A stretch of 64,000 nt of DNA from Flavobacterium urocaniciphilum (GCF_900110615.1 NZ_FOEI01000001.1:186001-250000), one strand, 5' to 3'. Positions 1 to 8,039 are shown, counted from the first letter of the stretch. Notes: generated from the letters alone by a model not told the origin. Made by a program: numbers and translations.

Positions 1-449
1 AAAGTGGCGTAATTCCACCAGATGAAATTGCTGATTATGTAGCGAAATATAAAATAAAAAGCATTATCGATTTGCGTTATCCTGGAACAGGTGACGATGT
101 AAATAATCCTGAAATTCCATCAGAATTAAAAGCAGAAAAAGAAGCTGTTGCTAAAATTAAAGGTTTGAATCATTTTAATATTGGATCGGATCAAGTACCA
201 CAACAACACAATTTGGATGCTTTTTTCAAAGTAATGGATAATCCGGCTAATTATCCGGTTTTAATTCATTGTTTTCATGGTGTAGGTCGTGCACAAATGT
301 ATTCTGCAATCTATAGAATTGAATATGAAAATTGGACGAATGATGAAGCTCGTTTAGCAACTCGTACTATAGTAAAATTTAGTTCTTTCGATTTAGGAAA
401 GCCTAAAGGTGATTATTTGCATAATTATGTGAAGAGAAGTAAAAAGTAA
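1..449 (+). CDS. Dual-specificity/tyrosine phosphatase-like protein, 5' end missing
   Basis: The reading frame is open from base 3 and has no start in the window, so the true N-terminus lies upstream. The protein carries the Cys-phosphatase signature HCFHGVGRA (HCxxGxxR, with nucleophilic Cys and phosphate-binding Arg) and, about 65 residues earlier, SIIDLR, a segment typical of dual-specificity phosphatase folds. Family members remove phosphate from Tyr/Ser/Thr or from small phosphorylated molecules; the substrate cannot be inferred. Location is unknown because any signal peptide would be outside the window. The last codons (KRSKK, stop) are formed by a GTAAAAA repeat array, so the C-terminus may have been reshaped by that array. 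Confidence 0.75.
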   Translation, partial: SGVIPPDEIADYVAKYKIKSIIDLRYPGTGDDVNNPEIPSELKAEKEAVAKIKGLNHFNIGSDQVPQQHNLDAFFKVMDNPANYPVLIHCFHGVGRAQMYSAIYRIEYENWTNDEARLATRTIVKFSSFDLGKPKGDYLHNYVKRSKK

Positions 450-478
450 AAAGTAAAAAGTAAAAAGTAAAAAGTAAA
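439..478. repeat. Tandem 7-bp array, unit GTAAAAA
   Basis: G occurs every seven bases (439, 446, 453, 460, 467, 474), giving about 5.5 near-perfect units of GTAAAAA. The array starts inside the phosphatase gene and contributes its stop codon at 447-449. Related sequence occurs at 13971-14000, 53300-53363 and 56977-57008. Confidence 0.9.
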
Positions 479-482
479 TGTG

Positions 483-1256
483 TTAAACAATCCCAAAACC
501 TAACGCAATTGCAAAAACAATAATCATAAATGCCACGATTTTCTGAATGGTATCAATGGTTATTTTTTTGACCAATTTGTTTCCGAAATACACGCCAATA
601 AAAGCTGAAAGTGTTGCCACAATAATTAAGTTCAAGTTTAAAGCGTCTTTCACTTTTGAAATGTTAGCAAAATACACCGACATTCGACTAATATCAATCA
701 TACAAGCGATAATCACACCAGTCGCAATAAACGCTTCTTTAGATAAGCCAACTTTCGTTAAAAAAGCACTTCTCAACGCACCTTGATGTCCGGAAAGTCC
801 GCCAAAAAATCCACTCAACATTCCGCCAAGAGGCAAGTGTTTTTCTGGAAATTGTAAGTTTTTAAGTTTCGGAATCAATTCAAACAGCGCAAAGAAAATT
901 AGTAATAAGGCAACAATTATTTTCATTAAAGTAATTTGAAAAACTTTCCCGTTTAAAGTATATTCTGAAAGAATATTGGCATGCGTAATCTTATCTAAAA
1001 GAAAAGCTCCTAAAAAAGAAAAAAGTAAAGCTGGAATTCCGAATTGTAACGCAATTTTCCAATTGATGTGTTTCTTAACTAAAACAAATTTAAAAGCATT
1101 GTTTGAAAAATGCACAATCGCCGTTAAAGCTATCGCCACATCTACAGGAAAAAATAAAGCAAAAGCAGGTAATAACAAAGTTCCTAATCCGAACCCTGAG
1201 AAAAAGGTTAGGGCAGAAGCAAGCAATGCGACAATTGGGATTAAGATGTATTCCAT
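483..1256 (-). CDS. Sulfite exporter TauE/SafE (TSUP) family permease
   Basis: This 257-residue protein is almost entirely hydrophobic, with about seven or eight membrane segments and short polar loops. The glycine-rich first helix (LTFFSGFGLGTLLLPAF) and the central GGLSGFFGG-like stretch (GGMLSGFFGGLSG, about residues 144-156) are the paired signatures of the TSUP family. Family members move sulfite, sulfonates or other small organic anions across the inner membrane. No sulfur-metabolism gene is adjacent, so the substrate is open. It lies downstream of tpiA on the same strand but is separated by a hairpin-forming repeat, so co-transcription is doubtful. Confidence 0.85.
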   Translation of the reverse strand: MEYILIPIVALLASALTFFSGFGLGTLLLPAFALFFPVDVAIALTAIVHFSNNAFKFVLVKKHINWKIALQFGIPALLFSFLGAFLLDKITHANILSEYTLNGKVFQITLMKIIVALLLIFFALFELIPKLKNLQFPEKHLPLGGMLSGFFGGLSGHQGALRSAFLTKVGLSKEAFIATGVIIACMIDISRMSVYFANISKVKDALNLNLIIVATLSAFIGVYFGNKLVKKITIDTIQKIVAFMIIVFAIALGFGIV

Positions 1257-1261
1257 TTTTT

Positions 1262-1336
1262 GAGTCTTCAGTTGTCAGTCTCAGTCTCAGTTTTCAGTTA
1301 CATTGATGACTGAAAACTGAGACTGAATACTAAATA
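1262..1336. repeat. Inverted pair of ~7-bp repeat arrays (agtNNNN / actNNNN)
   Basis: The left arm is a run of AGTCTTC, AGTTGTC, AGTCTC, AGTCTC, AGTTTTC; the right arm is ACTGAAA, ACTGAG, ACTGAAT, ACTAAAT. The arms are complementary (CAGTCTCAGTTTTCAGT against ACTGAAAACTGAGACTG), giving a stem of about 17 bp around a short loop. It fills the space between tpiA and the TSUP gene and could act as a terminator or mRNA-stabilising hairpin, though there is no clean T-run. The same ACT-phased heptamers recur at 7291-7325. Confidence 0.8.
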
Positions 1337-2086
1337 TTATATTCCAGAAATAATTCCAAAGAAATCGTTAGCGTTTAAAGCAGCGCCACCAATTAATCCG
1401 CCATCAACATCTGGTTTTGAAAAAATTTCTTTCGCGTTGTCTGGTTTTACACTTCCTCCATATAAAATAGAAACGTTTTCAGCGATTTCGCTTCCGTAAA
1501 CTTTATCCACTAAATTTCTAACAAATAAATGCATCTCTTGAGCTTGTTCTGGAGAAGCTGTTTCACCAGTTCCAATTGCCCAAACAGGTTCGTAGGCTAA
1601 AACAATATTCTTCCAGTTTTCTTTAGAAATATGAAACAATCCATCACGTAATTGATATTCCACCACATTGAAATGATTATCGTTTTGTCTGTCTTTTAAT
1701 TCTTCGCCAAAGCAAAAAATAACAGTCATGTCGTGAGCTAAAGCTGTATCCACTTTATTAGCTAATAAAGCATCATTTTCATGAAAATAGGCTCTTCTTT
1801 CACTATGACCTAAAATTACTGTATTTACTCCAATACTTGTTAACATGGTAGCAGAAACCTCACCTGTAAAAGCGCCACCTTCTGCTTGATGCATGTTTTG
1901 AGCAGCAATTTTAATATCGCTTCCTGCAACTAATTCCACAGCTTTTGCTAAAAAAGGAAAAGGAGTTGCTAAAATAATTTCAGCATTATTATTAGGTTTG
2001 TTATTTTTAATCTCGTTAATTAATTCAATGGCTTGAGGTAATGTTTTATTCATTTTCCAGTTACCTGCAACGATATTTTTTCTCAT
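1337..2086 (-). CDS. tpiA: Triosephosphate isomerase
   Basis: This cytosolic glycolytic enzyme interconverts dihydroxyacetone phosphate and glyceraldehyde-3-phosphate. At 249 residues it has the usual length. All catalytic elements are present: Lys11 in GNWKMN, electrophile His94 in ILGHSERR, base Glu166 in AYEPVWAIGTG, the flexible loop 6 that follows, and the C-terminal phosphate-binding YGGSVK and GGLIGGAAL loops. The start is the ATG of MRKNIVAGNWK, the standard N-terminus. It sits at the distal end of a minus-strand block with the two redox proteins and DUF1599, an order I recall as conserved in Bacteroidota. Confidence 0.98.
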   Translation of the reverse strand: MRKNIVAGNWKMNKTLPQAIELINEIKNNKPNNNAEIILATPFPFLAKAVELVAGSDIKIAAQNMHQAEGGAFTGEVSATMLTSIGVNTVILGHSERRAYFHENDALLANKVDTALAHDMTVIFCFGEELKDRQNDNHFNVVEYQLRDGLFHISKENWKNIVLAYEPVWAIGTGETASPEQAQEMHLFVRNLVDKVYGSEIAENVSILYGGSVKPDNAKEIFSKPDVDGGLIGGAALNANDFFGIISGI

Positions 2087-2168
2087 AATTCTAGTTCAAA
2101 AAAATAATGTCAATTTTAAAATAATGTGAAATCACATTAACATTTAAAACTGACATTACAATTGTTTA

Positions 2169-2678
2169 TTATTTATTCTTTTCTATAGTTTCAGTAATTT
2201 TATCGAAATCTTTTTCAATTGCTCTAAATAATGCAATTTTACCTTTTTTGTCCACTACGATAAAACGTGGAATCCAATCTAATTGAATTGATTTTCCAAA
2301 AGCACCTTTCATTCCATCAGTAATTAAATAATTGTCACCTGAAACAGCATGTTTTTCAATTCCACTTTGCCAAGCGTCAAATGTTTTATCACAAGATAAG
2401 TTTACAAAAGCAACATCTGGATATTTAGCTTTTAATTCTTTTACTTGAGGCATACTTTTTACACAATCTGAACACCAAGAAGCCCAAACTTCAATTACAA
2501 CAGTTTTTCCTTTATGTTGTTTTAAGATTTTCTCAAAAGAGATTTCAGATTTATCAGTTGCTGTTAATTTCGTTGTTAAACTTTCTTTAGAAAATTCATT
2601 TTGTCCTTCTGCTTTAGTTAAGCTAAGTCCAATTGCTACAGATGCTGCTATTGCCACAAGTACTAGTATTTTTTTCAT
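2169..2678 (-). CDS. Exported TlpA-like thioredoxin-fold protein
   Basis: The protein has 169 residues. Residues 1-25 form a signal peptide or anchor (lysines, then a hydrophobic run). A thioredoxin fold follows, with the redox motif WASWCSDC (Cys69, Cys72) and a cis-proline in DWIPRF. TlpA/ResA-type proteins act outside the cytoplasmic membrane and reduce or exchange protein disulfides. The next gene upstream (2755-3849) encodes a membrane protein with its own thioredoxin domain; the pair may form an electron-transfer relay across the membrane. The gap between them holds a heptamer repeat. Confidence 0.88.
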   Translation of the reverse strand: MKKILVLVAIAASVAIGLSLTKAEGQNEFSKESLTTKLTATDKSEISFEKILKQHKGKTVVIEVWASWCSDCVKSMPQVKELKAKYPDVAFVNLSCDKTFDAWQSGIEKHAVSGDNYLITDGMKGAFGKSIQLDWIPRFIVVDKKGKIALFRAIEKDFDKITETIEKNK

Positions 2679-2693
2679 GATTATTATATTAAT

Positions 2694-2732
2694 GTTTATC
2701 GTTTGTTGTTTATTGTTTGTCGTTTAAATTTA
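2694..2732. repeat. Degenerate 7-bp array (gtttNNN)
   Basis: Five consecutive seven-base units begin with GTTT: GTTTATC, GTTTGTT, GTTTATT, GTTTGTC, GTTTAAA. The phase is exact although the last three bases vary. A matching GTTTATT/GTTTGTT pair occurs at 56937-56950. It lies between two co-oriented genes, directly upstream of the TlpA-like start. Confidence 0.85.
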
Positions 2733-2754
2733 TTAGTAAATCGTAAATCTAAAA

Positions 2755-3849
2755 TTACTTATAAACTACTTTTTCCATTGCTTTGCTGTTAAATGCATTT
2801 TCTGCAATTCCATCAAAAAATTTGATAACATTTCCATTATGTAAATAAATTATTCCAGGTGTGTCTTTTCCTGTTCCTAATTTTGTCCAAAAAGGAATTA
2901 CATCTATTACTTTATATGGGAATTGTTTACCAGCATACTTTAAGAAATCTGGAATTTTTTCTGCTTCTTCATCCATAAATACAATTTGTACAGATGGGAA
3001 ATCTTTATGTTTCTTTTGTAAAGCTACTAAATCTTTTGCGGCTTCACGACAATGTTCGCAACCAGGAACGAAGAAACATAATATTTTTTGACCTTTATCG
3101 ATGTCGGCATAATATTCAGCATAACCAGAAACGGCTTGTTTCGGACCAGCTACTTTTTTAATTTCTGAAACAGCATTTTCAATTATAACTTTTGCAGAAT
3201 CTTTAACAGTTGTTTCTGTAATTTTAATTGTATCTTGAAAATGCGGAATGGTATCTATTAATGCACCTTCAATAGTAGTTTCAGCTGAACTTGTTGTAGT
3301 CGCAGCTTTCATTGGTGCAATCATGAATAATCCTAAAATACATCCTAAAGTAACAGTGGTTAAAATCCAAAAGTTTGATTTTTTATCGTTTTCAATGATT
3401 TTCCAAAGCCATACTAATAATCCAACAGCGATGATGTTTTTGATAATCGCTTCGATAGGTGTCATTGGAATTAATTCGCCAAAACAGCCACAATTACCTG
3501 TATTTCCACCAGTTGAAATGGTTACATAACTCAAATGCATGATGAAAATAACTAATAAACTTATCGTTGCTGGAATTGTAATTTTTTTCAAATAATTGTT
3601 ATTCAATAATAAAAATCCAAGTGCGAATTCAATTCCGATTAATATTCTTGAAAAATAAGGAGCAATTGCTTCTGAAAATCCTAATGTGATTAATTGTTTG
3701 ATTTCAAAAGTTGAAATCGCAAAATAAGGTGAGAAATCGATGAAAGGAAAATCTGCAATCCAACCTTTTGATATTTTGGCTATAGCCGAAACAATAAAAA
3801 GTAAAGCAACTACAATTCTAATGGTCCAAGATATATTTTTTGTATTCAT
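2755..3849 (-). CDS. MauE/DoxX-like membrane protein with C-terminal thioredoxin domain (BT_3928-type)
   Basis: This 364-residue protein has two parts. Residues 1-180 hold about five membrane segments of the DoxX/MauE type, including a GNCGCFGELI motif (Cys120, Cys122) like that of MauE/VKOR-like membrane redox proteins. Residues 240-364 form a thioredoxin-like domain with VPGCEHC (Cys264, Cys267). The architecture and its place between DUF1599 and tpiA match what I remember as the 'BT_3928 family' of Bacteroidota. A plausible role is passing reducing equivalents through the membrane to periplasmic thioredoxins such as the product of 2169-2678. The physiological substrate is not known. Confidence 0.85.
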   Translation of the reverse strand: MNTKNISWTIRIVVALLFIVSAIAKISKGWIADFPFIDFSPYFAISTFEIKQLITLGFSEAIAPYFSRILIGIEFALGFLLLNNNYLKKITIPATISLLVIFIMHLSYVTISTGGNTGNCGCFGELIPMTPIEAIIKNIIAVGLLVWLWKIIENDKKSNFWILTTVTLGCILGLFMIAPMKAATTTSSAETTIEGALIDTIPHFQDTIKITETTVKDSAKVIIENAVSEIKKVAGPKQAVSGYAEYYADIDKGQKILCFFVPGCEHCREAAKDLVALQKKHKDFPSVQIVFMDEEAEKIPDFLKYAGKQFPYKVIDVIPFWTKLGTGKDTPGIIYLHNGNVIKFFDGIAENAFNSKAMEKVVYK

Positions 3850-3914
3850 GTGTTGTTTAATGATTGTAACAAATATAAACAGGCTTTTTGAAAGTTAGTG
3901 TTAATGACTTGTTA

Positions 3915-4454
3915 TTAAAATTTACCCATATGAATTAAGGCAAAAACCGAATAGTTAATCATGTCTTGGTAATTGGCATCAATTCCTTCTGAAACTAAGG
4001 TTTTTCCTTTGTTGTCTTCAATTTGTTTTACACGTAAAATCTTCTGAATGATTAAATCTGTTAACGAACTTACTCGCATATCGCGCCAAGCTTCACCATA
4101 ATCGTGATTTTTATCTTCCATTAATTGCTTAGTGATGGCAATTTTTTCATTGTATAATTTTATTGCTTCATCCGCTGGCATATCTGGTTGCGTAGCAATT
4201 CCTTTATCCATTTGAATTAAAGCCATCGCACAATAATTGATGATACCAATAAATTCTGAAGTTTCATCTTCATCAACTTTTCGAACCTCATTTTCTTGTA
4301 AACTTCTGATTCTTTGTGCTTTTATGAATATTTGATCGGTTAAAGATGGTAATCGTAAAACACGCCAAGCTGTACCGTAATCGTGAGCTTTTTTAGTAAA
4401 TAATTCTCTGCAAACTGCTATTACTTTGTCGTATTCTTGTGAGGTATTGCTCAT
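3915..4454 (-). CDS. DUF1599 protein with an internal duplication
   Basis: The 179-residue protein consists of two copies of one domain, residues about 23-82 and 116-176. Each begins HDYGxAWR, continues with a Leu-rich SLTDxI helix and ends in an IINY/MINY helix. PF07659 (DUF1599) has been described as a nucleotide-modification-associated domain, but the biochemical role is unclear. The protein is soluble, with no signal. It is divergent from folP across a 170-bp spacer that holds a palindromic repeat, and this pairing with folP is common in the phylum, so a link to pteridine or nucleotide metabolism is possible. Confidence 0.88.
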   Translation of the reverse strand: MSNTSQEYDKVIAVCRELFTKKAHDYGTAWRVLRLPSLTDQIFIKAQRIRSLQENEVRKVDEDETSEFIGIINYCAMALIQMDKGIATQPDMPADEAIKLYNEKIAITKQLMEDKNHDYGEAWRDMRVSSLTDLIIQKILRVKQIEDNKGKTLVSEGIDANYQDMINYSVFALIHMGKF

Positions 4455-4486
4455 TATTATTTTATATTTGTATTATATTTAAATTT

Positions 4487-4559
4487 CGTCAGTTCGAATG
4501 ATTTTTAAATCTGCTTCTCGATACATTCCGATTAGAAATCGGAACACTCGAAGTGACGA
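4487..4559. repeat. Palindromic interspersed repeat in the DUF1599/folP spacer
   Basis: The outer arms CGTCAGTTCGA and TCGAAGTGACG pair with one mismatch. An inner hairpin TTCCGATT-aga-AATCGGAA sits near the right arm, and the interior holds TTCTCGATAC. The TCAGTTCGA...TCTCGATAC combination is one I recognise from spacers of many Flavobacterium genomes. It carries no gene and lies between divergent promoters. Confidence 0.75.
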
Positions 4560-4623
4560 TTTAAAATATTGTATCTAGTATAGAAATTTAGATTTAAAAG
4601 TTCAAATATAACTAAAAAATTAT

Positions 4624-5457
4624 ATGTCAACAATAAACTGCAAAGGAACGCTTATCGATTTATCAACACCAAAAGTGATGGGAATTGTGAATGTAACTCC
4701 AGATTCTTTTTTTGATGGTGGAAAACTTTACAATCCTGATAAAATTATTGCTCAAGTTGAGAAAATGCTGCATGAAGGTGCTACGTTTATTGATTTAGGC
4801 GGTTATTCGAGTCGACCAGGAGCCGATTTTGTTTCGGAAGAAGAAGAGTTGAATAGAATTGTGCCTATAGTGAAATTATTGGTGGATAAATTTCCAGATA
4901 TATTAATTTCAATAGATGCCTTTCGAAGTGAAGTGGCTAAACAAGCAATTCAAAATGGAGCTGCGATTATTAATGATATTTCAGCAGGTTTGTTAGATGA
5001 GAGAATGTTAGAAACGGTTGCGAAATTGCAGGTTCCTTATATTATGATGCATATGAAAGGAACGCCACAAACCATGCAAAGTTTGGCTAATTATGATGAT
5101 TTGTTAAAAGAAATGAATTTTTATTTTTCGGAACGAATTGCGAAAGCCAGAAGTTTTGGATTGAATGATATTATTATTGATCCTGGTTTTGGATTTGCAA
5201 AAACTTTAGAACATAATTTCGAATTGCTACAAAAAATGCAATTATTACACTTTCATGATTTACCCATTTTAGTAGGAATTTCTAGAAAATCAATGATTTA
5301 TAAAACATTAGATACGAATCCTGAAAACGCTTTAAACGGAACTACTTTTTTACACGCGTTTTGCTTGCAAAATGGGGCGAAAATTTTACGTGTTCATGAT
5401 GTTGCAGAAGCAGTGGAATGCGTTAAACTAATTAGCCAATTTTCAATTAACAATTAG
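4624..5457 (+). CDS. folP: Dihydropteroate synthase
   Basis: This folate-pathway enzyme joins p-aminobenzoate to the hydroxymethyl-dihydropterin diphosphate and is the target of sulfonamides. The protein is 277 residues, the normal length. Diagnostic segments are MGIVNVTPDSFFDGG (residues 19-33), the IDLGGYSSRPGA loop, IDPGFGFAKT and VGISRKS near the C-terminus, covering the pterin, pABA and diphosphate sites. The start is the first ATG after the A/T-rich leader. The last codons (SINN, stop) fall in a CAATTNN repeat array, so the extreme C-terminus is probably variable. Two small genes follow on the same strand. Confidence 0.97.
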   Translation: MSTINCKGTLIDLSTPKVMGIVNVTPDSFFDGGKLYNPDKIIAQVEKMLHEGATFIDLGGYSSRPGADFVSEEEELNRIVPIVKLLVDKFPDILISIDAFRSEVAKQAIQNGAAIINDISAGLLDERMLETVAKLQVPYIMMHMKGTPQTMQSLANYDDLLKEMNFYFSERIAKARSFGLNDIIIDPGFGFAKTLEHNFELLQKMQLLHFHDLPILVGISRKSMIYKTLDTNPENALNGTTFLHAFCLQNGAKILRVHDVAEAVECVKLISQFSINN

Positions 5458-5466
5458 TCAATTTTA
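5437..5466. repeat. Degenerate 7-bp array (caattNN) over the folP stop codon
   Basis: The units are CAATTTT, CAATTAA, CAATTAG and, after one base, CAATTTT. The array covers the last six codons of folP and supplies its TAG at 5455-5457. Confidence 0.75.
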
Positions 5467-5474
5467 TAGATTTT

Positions 5475-5903
5475 ATGTTAAAACCTACTATAAAAATATA
5501 TGATGCAGTTGGTTTAGGATTAATAATTTCTTTTCCATCTGGTGTGGAAATTTTAAATCAAACTGGCGGAATAGCTTGTAATCAATCAGCAATTGAAGGA
5601 ATTTATCTGCCAATTGCTAATGAATGTAGTATGTCAAATGAATTAATTAGTCCAGAAATTGAATTAATGGAATATTTTTCAACTTATGCAAGTGATTCTT
5701 TACAAGAAATTGATGTTGAAAATATAAATAAGATTCTTGAAAAATATAAATTATCTGATTTCATTAAAATTGATTTTGATAAATTAACTGAATCACATGA
5801 ATCTTGGATTTATGTAAATGTTTCCAATGATGAAAAATACGATTTATTAGATAATTTCAATTTTCCTTTGAAAGGTGTTTTGACTTGGAGTAATAGTGAT
5901 TAA
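5475..5903 (+). CDS. DUF6210-like small cytosolic protein
   Basis: This 142-residue acidic protein has no signal peptide or membrane segment. Its N-terminal part (GLGLIISFPSGVEILNQTGG, then a short hydrophobic 'EGIYLPI' strand) resembles what I remember of DUF6210. Members are small orphan proteins sometimes placed with immunity-like genes, and no activity is known. It starts 17 bp after folP and probably shares its transcript. Its stop codon lies in the first bases of an octamer repeat. The family assignment is from memory. Confidence 0.55.
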   Translation: MLKPTIKIYDAVGLGLIISFPSGVEILNQTGGIACNQSAIEGIYLPIANECSMSNELISPEIELMEYFSTYASDSLQEIDVENINKILEKYKLSDFIKIDFDKLTESHESWIYVNVSNDEKYDLLDNFNFPLKGVLTWSNSD

Positions 5904-5938
5904 TTGGCACATTGAAAATTGTCAATTGATTAAATCTG
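5900..5938. repeat. Octamer-type repeat, copy 1 (ttaattgg...attg)
   Basis: The segment reads TTAATTGGCACATTGAAAAT followed by TGTCAATTGATTAAAT. It aligns with 6713-6752 (TTAATTGGAACATCGACAAA and onward) with a few substitutions and one or two single-base gaps. It contains the stop codon of the 5475-5903 gene at 5901-5903. Together the two copies flank the gene at 5946-6704. Confidence 0.7.
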
Positions 5939-5945
5939 TTTTAGT

Positions 5946-6704
5946 ATGAATATTTTTAAAAAAATTAAAGAAGTCTTTGAGCGTAAAAAAGCATTAAATG
6001 AGATTTATGATGATTTAAGTAATCTCAATGAGGTTTTATTGGAAAAAAGACTTGAGATTTTTAATGAATTAATAACTCCAAAATTTGCAGAAATTGGACT
6101 TACAAATTGGAATGGTAAATATTTGTGGTATAGTGATTTTAATGAAGATGGAATTAAACATGTAATTGAATATAATGTGTTTAGATATTTTGGAGGTTCG
6201 TTTTCGTATGGAAATTGTTATAATTTCGTGCCTATTTTTAATAACAAAAACAAGTTGAGTTATAGTAAAACGGATAAATCAACGAAAGTAATGTATTATA
6301 AAAGATTTAAGGGTTGGCAAAAAAGTTATGAAACTGAAAGTCCGATTAATATTGATAAAATTAGTACGGTAAATGAAGAAAAACTTAGAAAAAGCATCAA
6401 ATTAGTATTAGAAAATAATTTATCTTATTTAGATGATTGGTTTAAGAAAACGAAAACATTAGATGAAAATATTGCTGCTTTGAATTTTGATTTTGAAAAT
6501 CCTCCGTTTGAATATAGTCATGTTCAAAGAAGTATTTCAGTAAACTATTTATTGTCTTTTTTGTATGATAAAAAAGGAAATAAAGATTTAAGTGTTAAGC
6601 ATTTATTAAAGCATTTCGAAGAAAAATTAATTCAAGAAGAAAATGAAGTTCAGTTTGAAATTTTGAAAAATAAGTTCGATTTTCTTAAAAATGTAGAATT
6701 ATAA
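5946..6704 (+). CDS. Unrecognised cytosolic protein, A/T-rich gene
   Basis: I do not recognise this 252-residue protein. It has no signal or membrane segment. Residues 1-45 are charged and probably helical, the middle is aromatic-rich (KYLWYSDF, VFRYFGGSFSYGN, MYYKRFKGWQKSYE), and the last third is helical and Lys/Glu-rich, ending in a possible coiled coil. The soluble helical/aromatic layout would fit an immunity-type protein, but no motif supports a function. Codon use leans to Lys, Asn and Ile. It is flanked by two copies of an octamer repeat (5900-5938, 6713-6752), which fits acquisition as a cassette. Confidence 0.6.
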   Translation: MNIFKKIKEVFERKKALNEIYDDLSNLNEVLLEKRLEIFNELITPKFAEIGLTNWNGKYLWYSDFNEDGIKHVIEYNVFRYFGGSFSYGNCYNFVPIFNNKNKLSYSKTDKSTKVMYYKRFKGWQKSYETESPINIDKISTVNEEKLRKSIKLVLENNLSYLDDWFKKTKTLDENIAALNFDFENPPFEYSHVQRSISVNYLLSFLYDKKGNKDLSVKHLLKHFEEKLIQEENEVQFEILKNKFDFLKNVEL

Positions 6705-6712
6705 TTTTTTTA

Positions 6713-6752
6713 TTAATTGGAACATCGACAAATTGCCCAATCGACTAATTAA
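6713..6752. repeat. Octamer-type repeat, copy 2, over the rlmH stop codon
   Basis: Eight-base units run TTAATTGG, AACATCGA, CAAATTGC, CCAATCGA, CTAATTAA, with ATYG/AATT recurring every eight bases. The block provides the stop codon of rlmH (minus strand, 6749-6751) and is the partner of the copy at 5900-5938. Confidence 0.7.
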
Positions 6753-7222
6753 TTATGATGATACGGTTCGTTATTTAATATCGTGAATCCTCGATAAATT
6801 TGTTCTATCACAAATAATCGAACCATTTGATGCGAAAATGTCATTTGCGATAACGATACTTTTCCTTGTGTTTTTTGATAGACTTCTTCCGAAAAACCAT
6901 ACGGTCCGCCAATTACAAAAGCCAAAGTTTTAATTCCTGAATTCATTTTCTTTTGTAAAAAATCAGAGAAACCTACACTGCTAAATTCTTTGCCGTTTTC
7001 GTCCAATAAAATTAATTGATCGGTTGCAGCAAGTTTGGATAAGATAAGTTGACCTTCTTTTACTTTTTGCTCGCTTTCCGATAAGTTTTTTACGTTTTTG
7101 ATGTCTGGAATTACTTCCAATTCAAATTTTACATAAAATCCTAAACGCTTTGTGTATTCATCAATTAAAGCTTGTAGATTTTTATTGTCGGTTTTGCCAA
7201 TTGCTATAAGTTTGATGTTCAT
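6749..7222 (-). CDS. rlmH: 23S rRNA (pseudouridine-1915-N3)-methyltransferase
   Basis: This small SPOUT-class enzyme methylates pseudouridine 1915 in helix 69 of 23S rRNA. The 157-residue length is typical. The SAM-binding trefoil-knot loop is seen as FVIGGPYGFSEEV (about residues 102-114). The family C-terminus is present, with SHQMVRLFVIEQIYRGF and a final NEPYHHN that carries the conserved Tyr-His pair. The start MNIKLIAIGKT is standard. It converges with the 5946-6704 gene, and its stop lies in an octamer repeat. Confidence 0.96.
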   Translation of the reverse strand: MNIKLIAIGKTDNKNLQALIDEYTKRLGFYVKFELEVIPDIKNVKNLSESEQKVKEGQLILSKLAATDQLILLDENGKEFSSVGFSDFLQKKMNSGIKTLAFVIGGPYGFSEEVYQKTQGKVSLSQMTFSHQMVRLFVIEQIYRGFTILNNEPYHHN

Positions 7223-7225
7223 TTT

Positions 7226-7256
7226 AGCTGGAAGTTAGGAGTTGGAAGTTGGAAGA
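7226..7256. repeat. Degenerate 7-bp array (ggaagtt)
   Basis: The series GGAAGTTAGGAGTTGGAAGT and onward keeps a seven-base phase over about four units directly upstream of the rlmH start and next to the yebC terminator. Confidence 0.75.
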
Positions 7257-7290
7257 AAAAATGCAGAAATCTTGCGATTTCTGCATTTAA
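7257..7290 (-). terminator. Intrinsic terminator after yebC
   Basis: A 13-bp perfect stem (AAATGCAGAAATC, loop of four bases, GATTTCTGCATTT) is followed on the minus strand by a run of six T. It lies 36 bp past the yebC stop and before rlmH. Confidence 0.85.
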
Positions 7291-7325
7291 ACTGTATACT
7301 AAAAACTGATGACTGAATACTAGGT
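7291..7325. repeat. Degenerate 7-bp array (actNNNN)
   Basis: Five exactly phased units are ACTGTAT, ACTAAAA, ACTGATG, ACTGAAT, ACTAGGT. They directly abut the yebC stop codon. The family is the same as the right arm at 1262-1336. Confidence 0.85.
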
Positions 7326-8039
7326 TTAAGCTTCAACCATCGTGTGGAAAACGTTCATTACATCGTCGTCTTCCTCAATTTTTTCTAATAATTTTTCTAC
7401 ATCAGCAACTTGATCTCCAGAAAGTTCTTTAGTTACTTGTGGAATTCTTTCAAATCCAGAAGATAAAACTTCAATTCCTCTGTTTTCTAATTCTTTTTGA
7501 ATAGCTCCAAAACTTTCAAATGGCGCATACATTACGATTCCATCTTCATCAGCGAAAATTTCTTCTACACCAAAATCAATCATTTCTAATTCTAATTCTT
7601 CTACATCCTGACCTTCAGAAGGAATTCTAAAGTTACAAGTATGGTCAAACATGAATTCTACTGAACCTTGTGTTCCTAACGTTCCGTTACATTTGTTGAA
7701 ATAACTTCTAATGTTTGCAACTGTTCTGTTGTTATTATCTGTAGCTGTTTCAATTAAGATTGCAATTCCGTGAGGTGCATAACCTTCAAATAAAACTTCT
7801 TTATAATTCGCTGTATCTTTATCAGATGCTTTTTTAATGGCTCTTTCTACATTATCCTTAGGCATGTTAGCTGCCTTGGCATTTTGTATTACTGCTCGTA
7901 AACGTGAGTTAGTTTCAGGGTTTGGTCCGCCTTCTTTAACTGCCATTACAATATCTTTACCAATTTTAGTAAATGTTTTTGCCATAGCGCCCCAACGTTT
8001 CATTTTACGGGCTTTTCTAAATTCAAATGCTCTTCCCAT
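7326..8039 (-). CDS. YebC/PmpR family protein
   Basis: The 237-residue protein begins MGRAFEFRKARKMKRWGAM and continues with FTKIGKDIVMAVKEGG and NSRLRAVIQNAKAANMPKDN, all hallmarks of the three-domain YebC/PmpR family. Homologues have been described as DNA-binding regulators and, more recently, as ribosome-associated factors that ease translation of difficult peptide stretches. Length and domain order are normal. It appears to be a single-gene unit with a strong terminator downstream. Confidence 0.95.
   Translation of the reverse strand: MGRAFEFRKARKMKRWGAMAKTFTKIGKDIVMAVKEGGPNPETNSRLRAVIQNAKAANMPKDNVERAIKKASDKDTANYKEVLFEGYAPHGIAILIETATDNNNRTVANIRSYFNKCNGTLGTQGSVEFMFDHTCNFRIPSEGQDVEELELEMIDFGVEEIFADEDGIVMYAPFESFGAIQKELENRGIEVLSSGFERIPQVTKELSGDQVADVEKLLEKIEEDDDVMNVFHTMVEA

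Noticed and set aside
439..478. GTAAAAA array as a CRISPR or transposon end
   Set aside because: Units are contiguous with no spacers, no cas or transposase gene is nearby, and no target duplication is visible.
5475..6704. Toxin-immunity locus downstream of folP
   Set aside because: The two proteins look like small orphan or immunity-type proteins, but no toxin, secretion tag or repeat cassette of a polymorphic toxin is present; too weak to claim.
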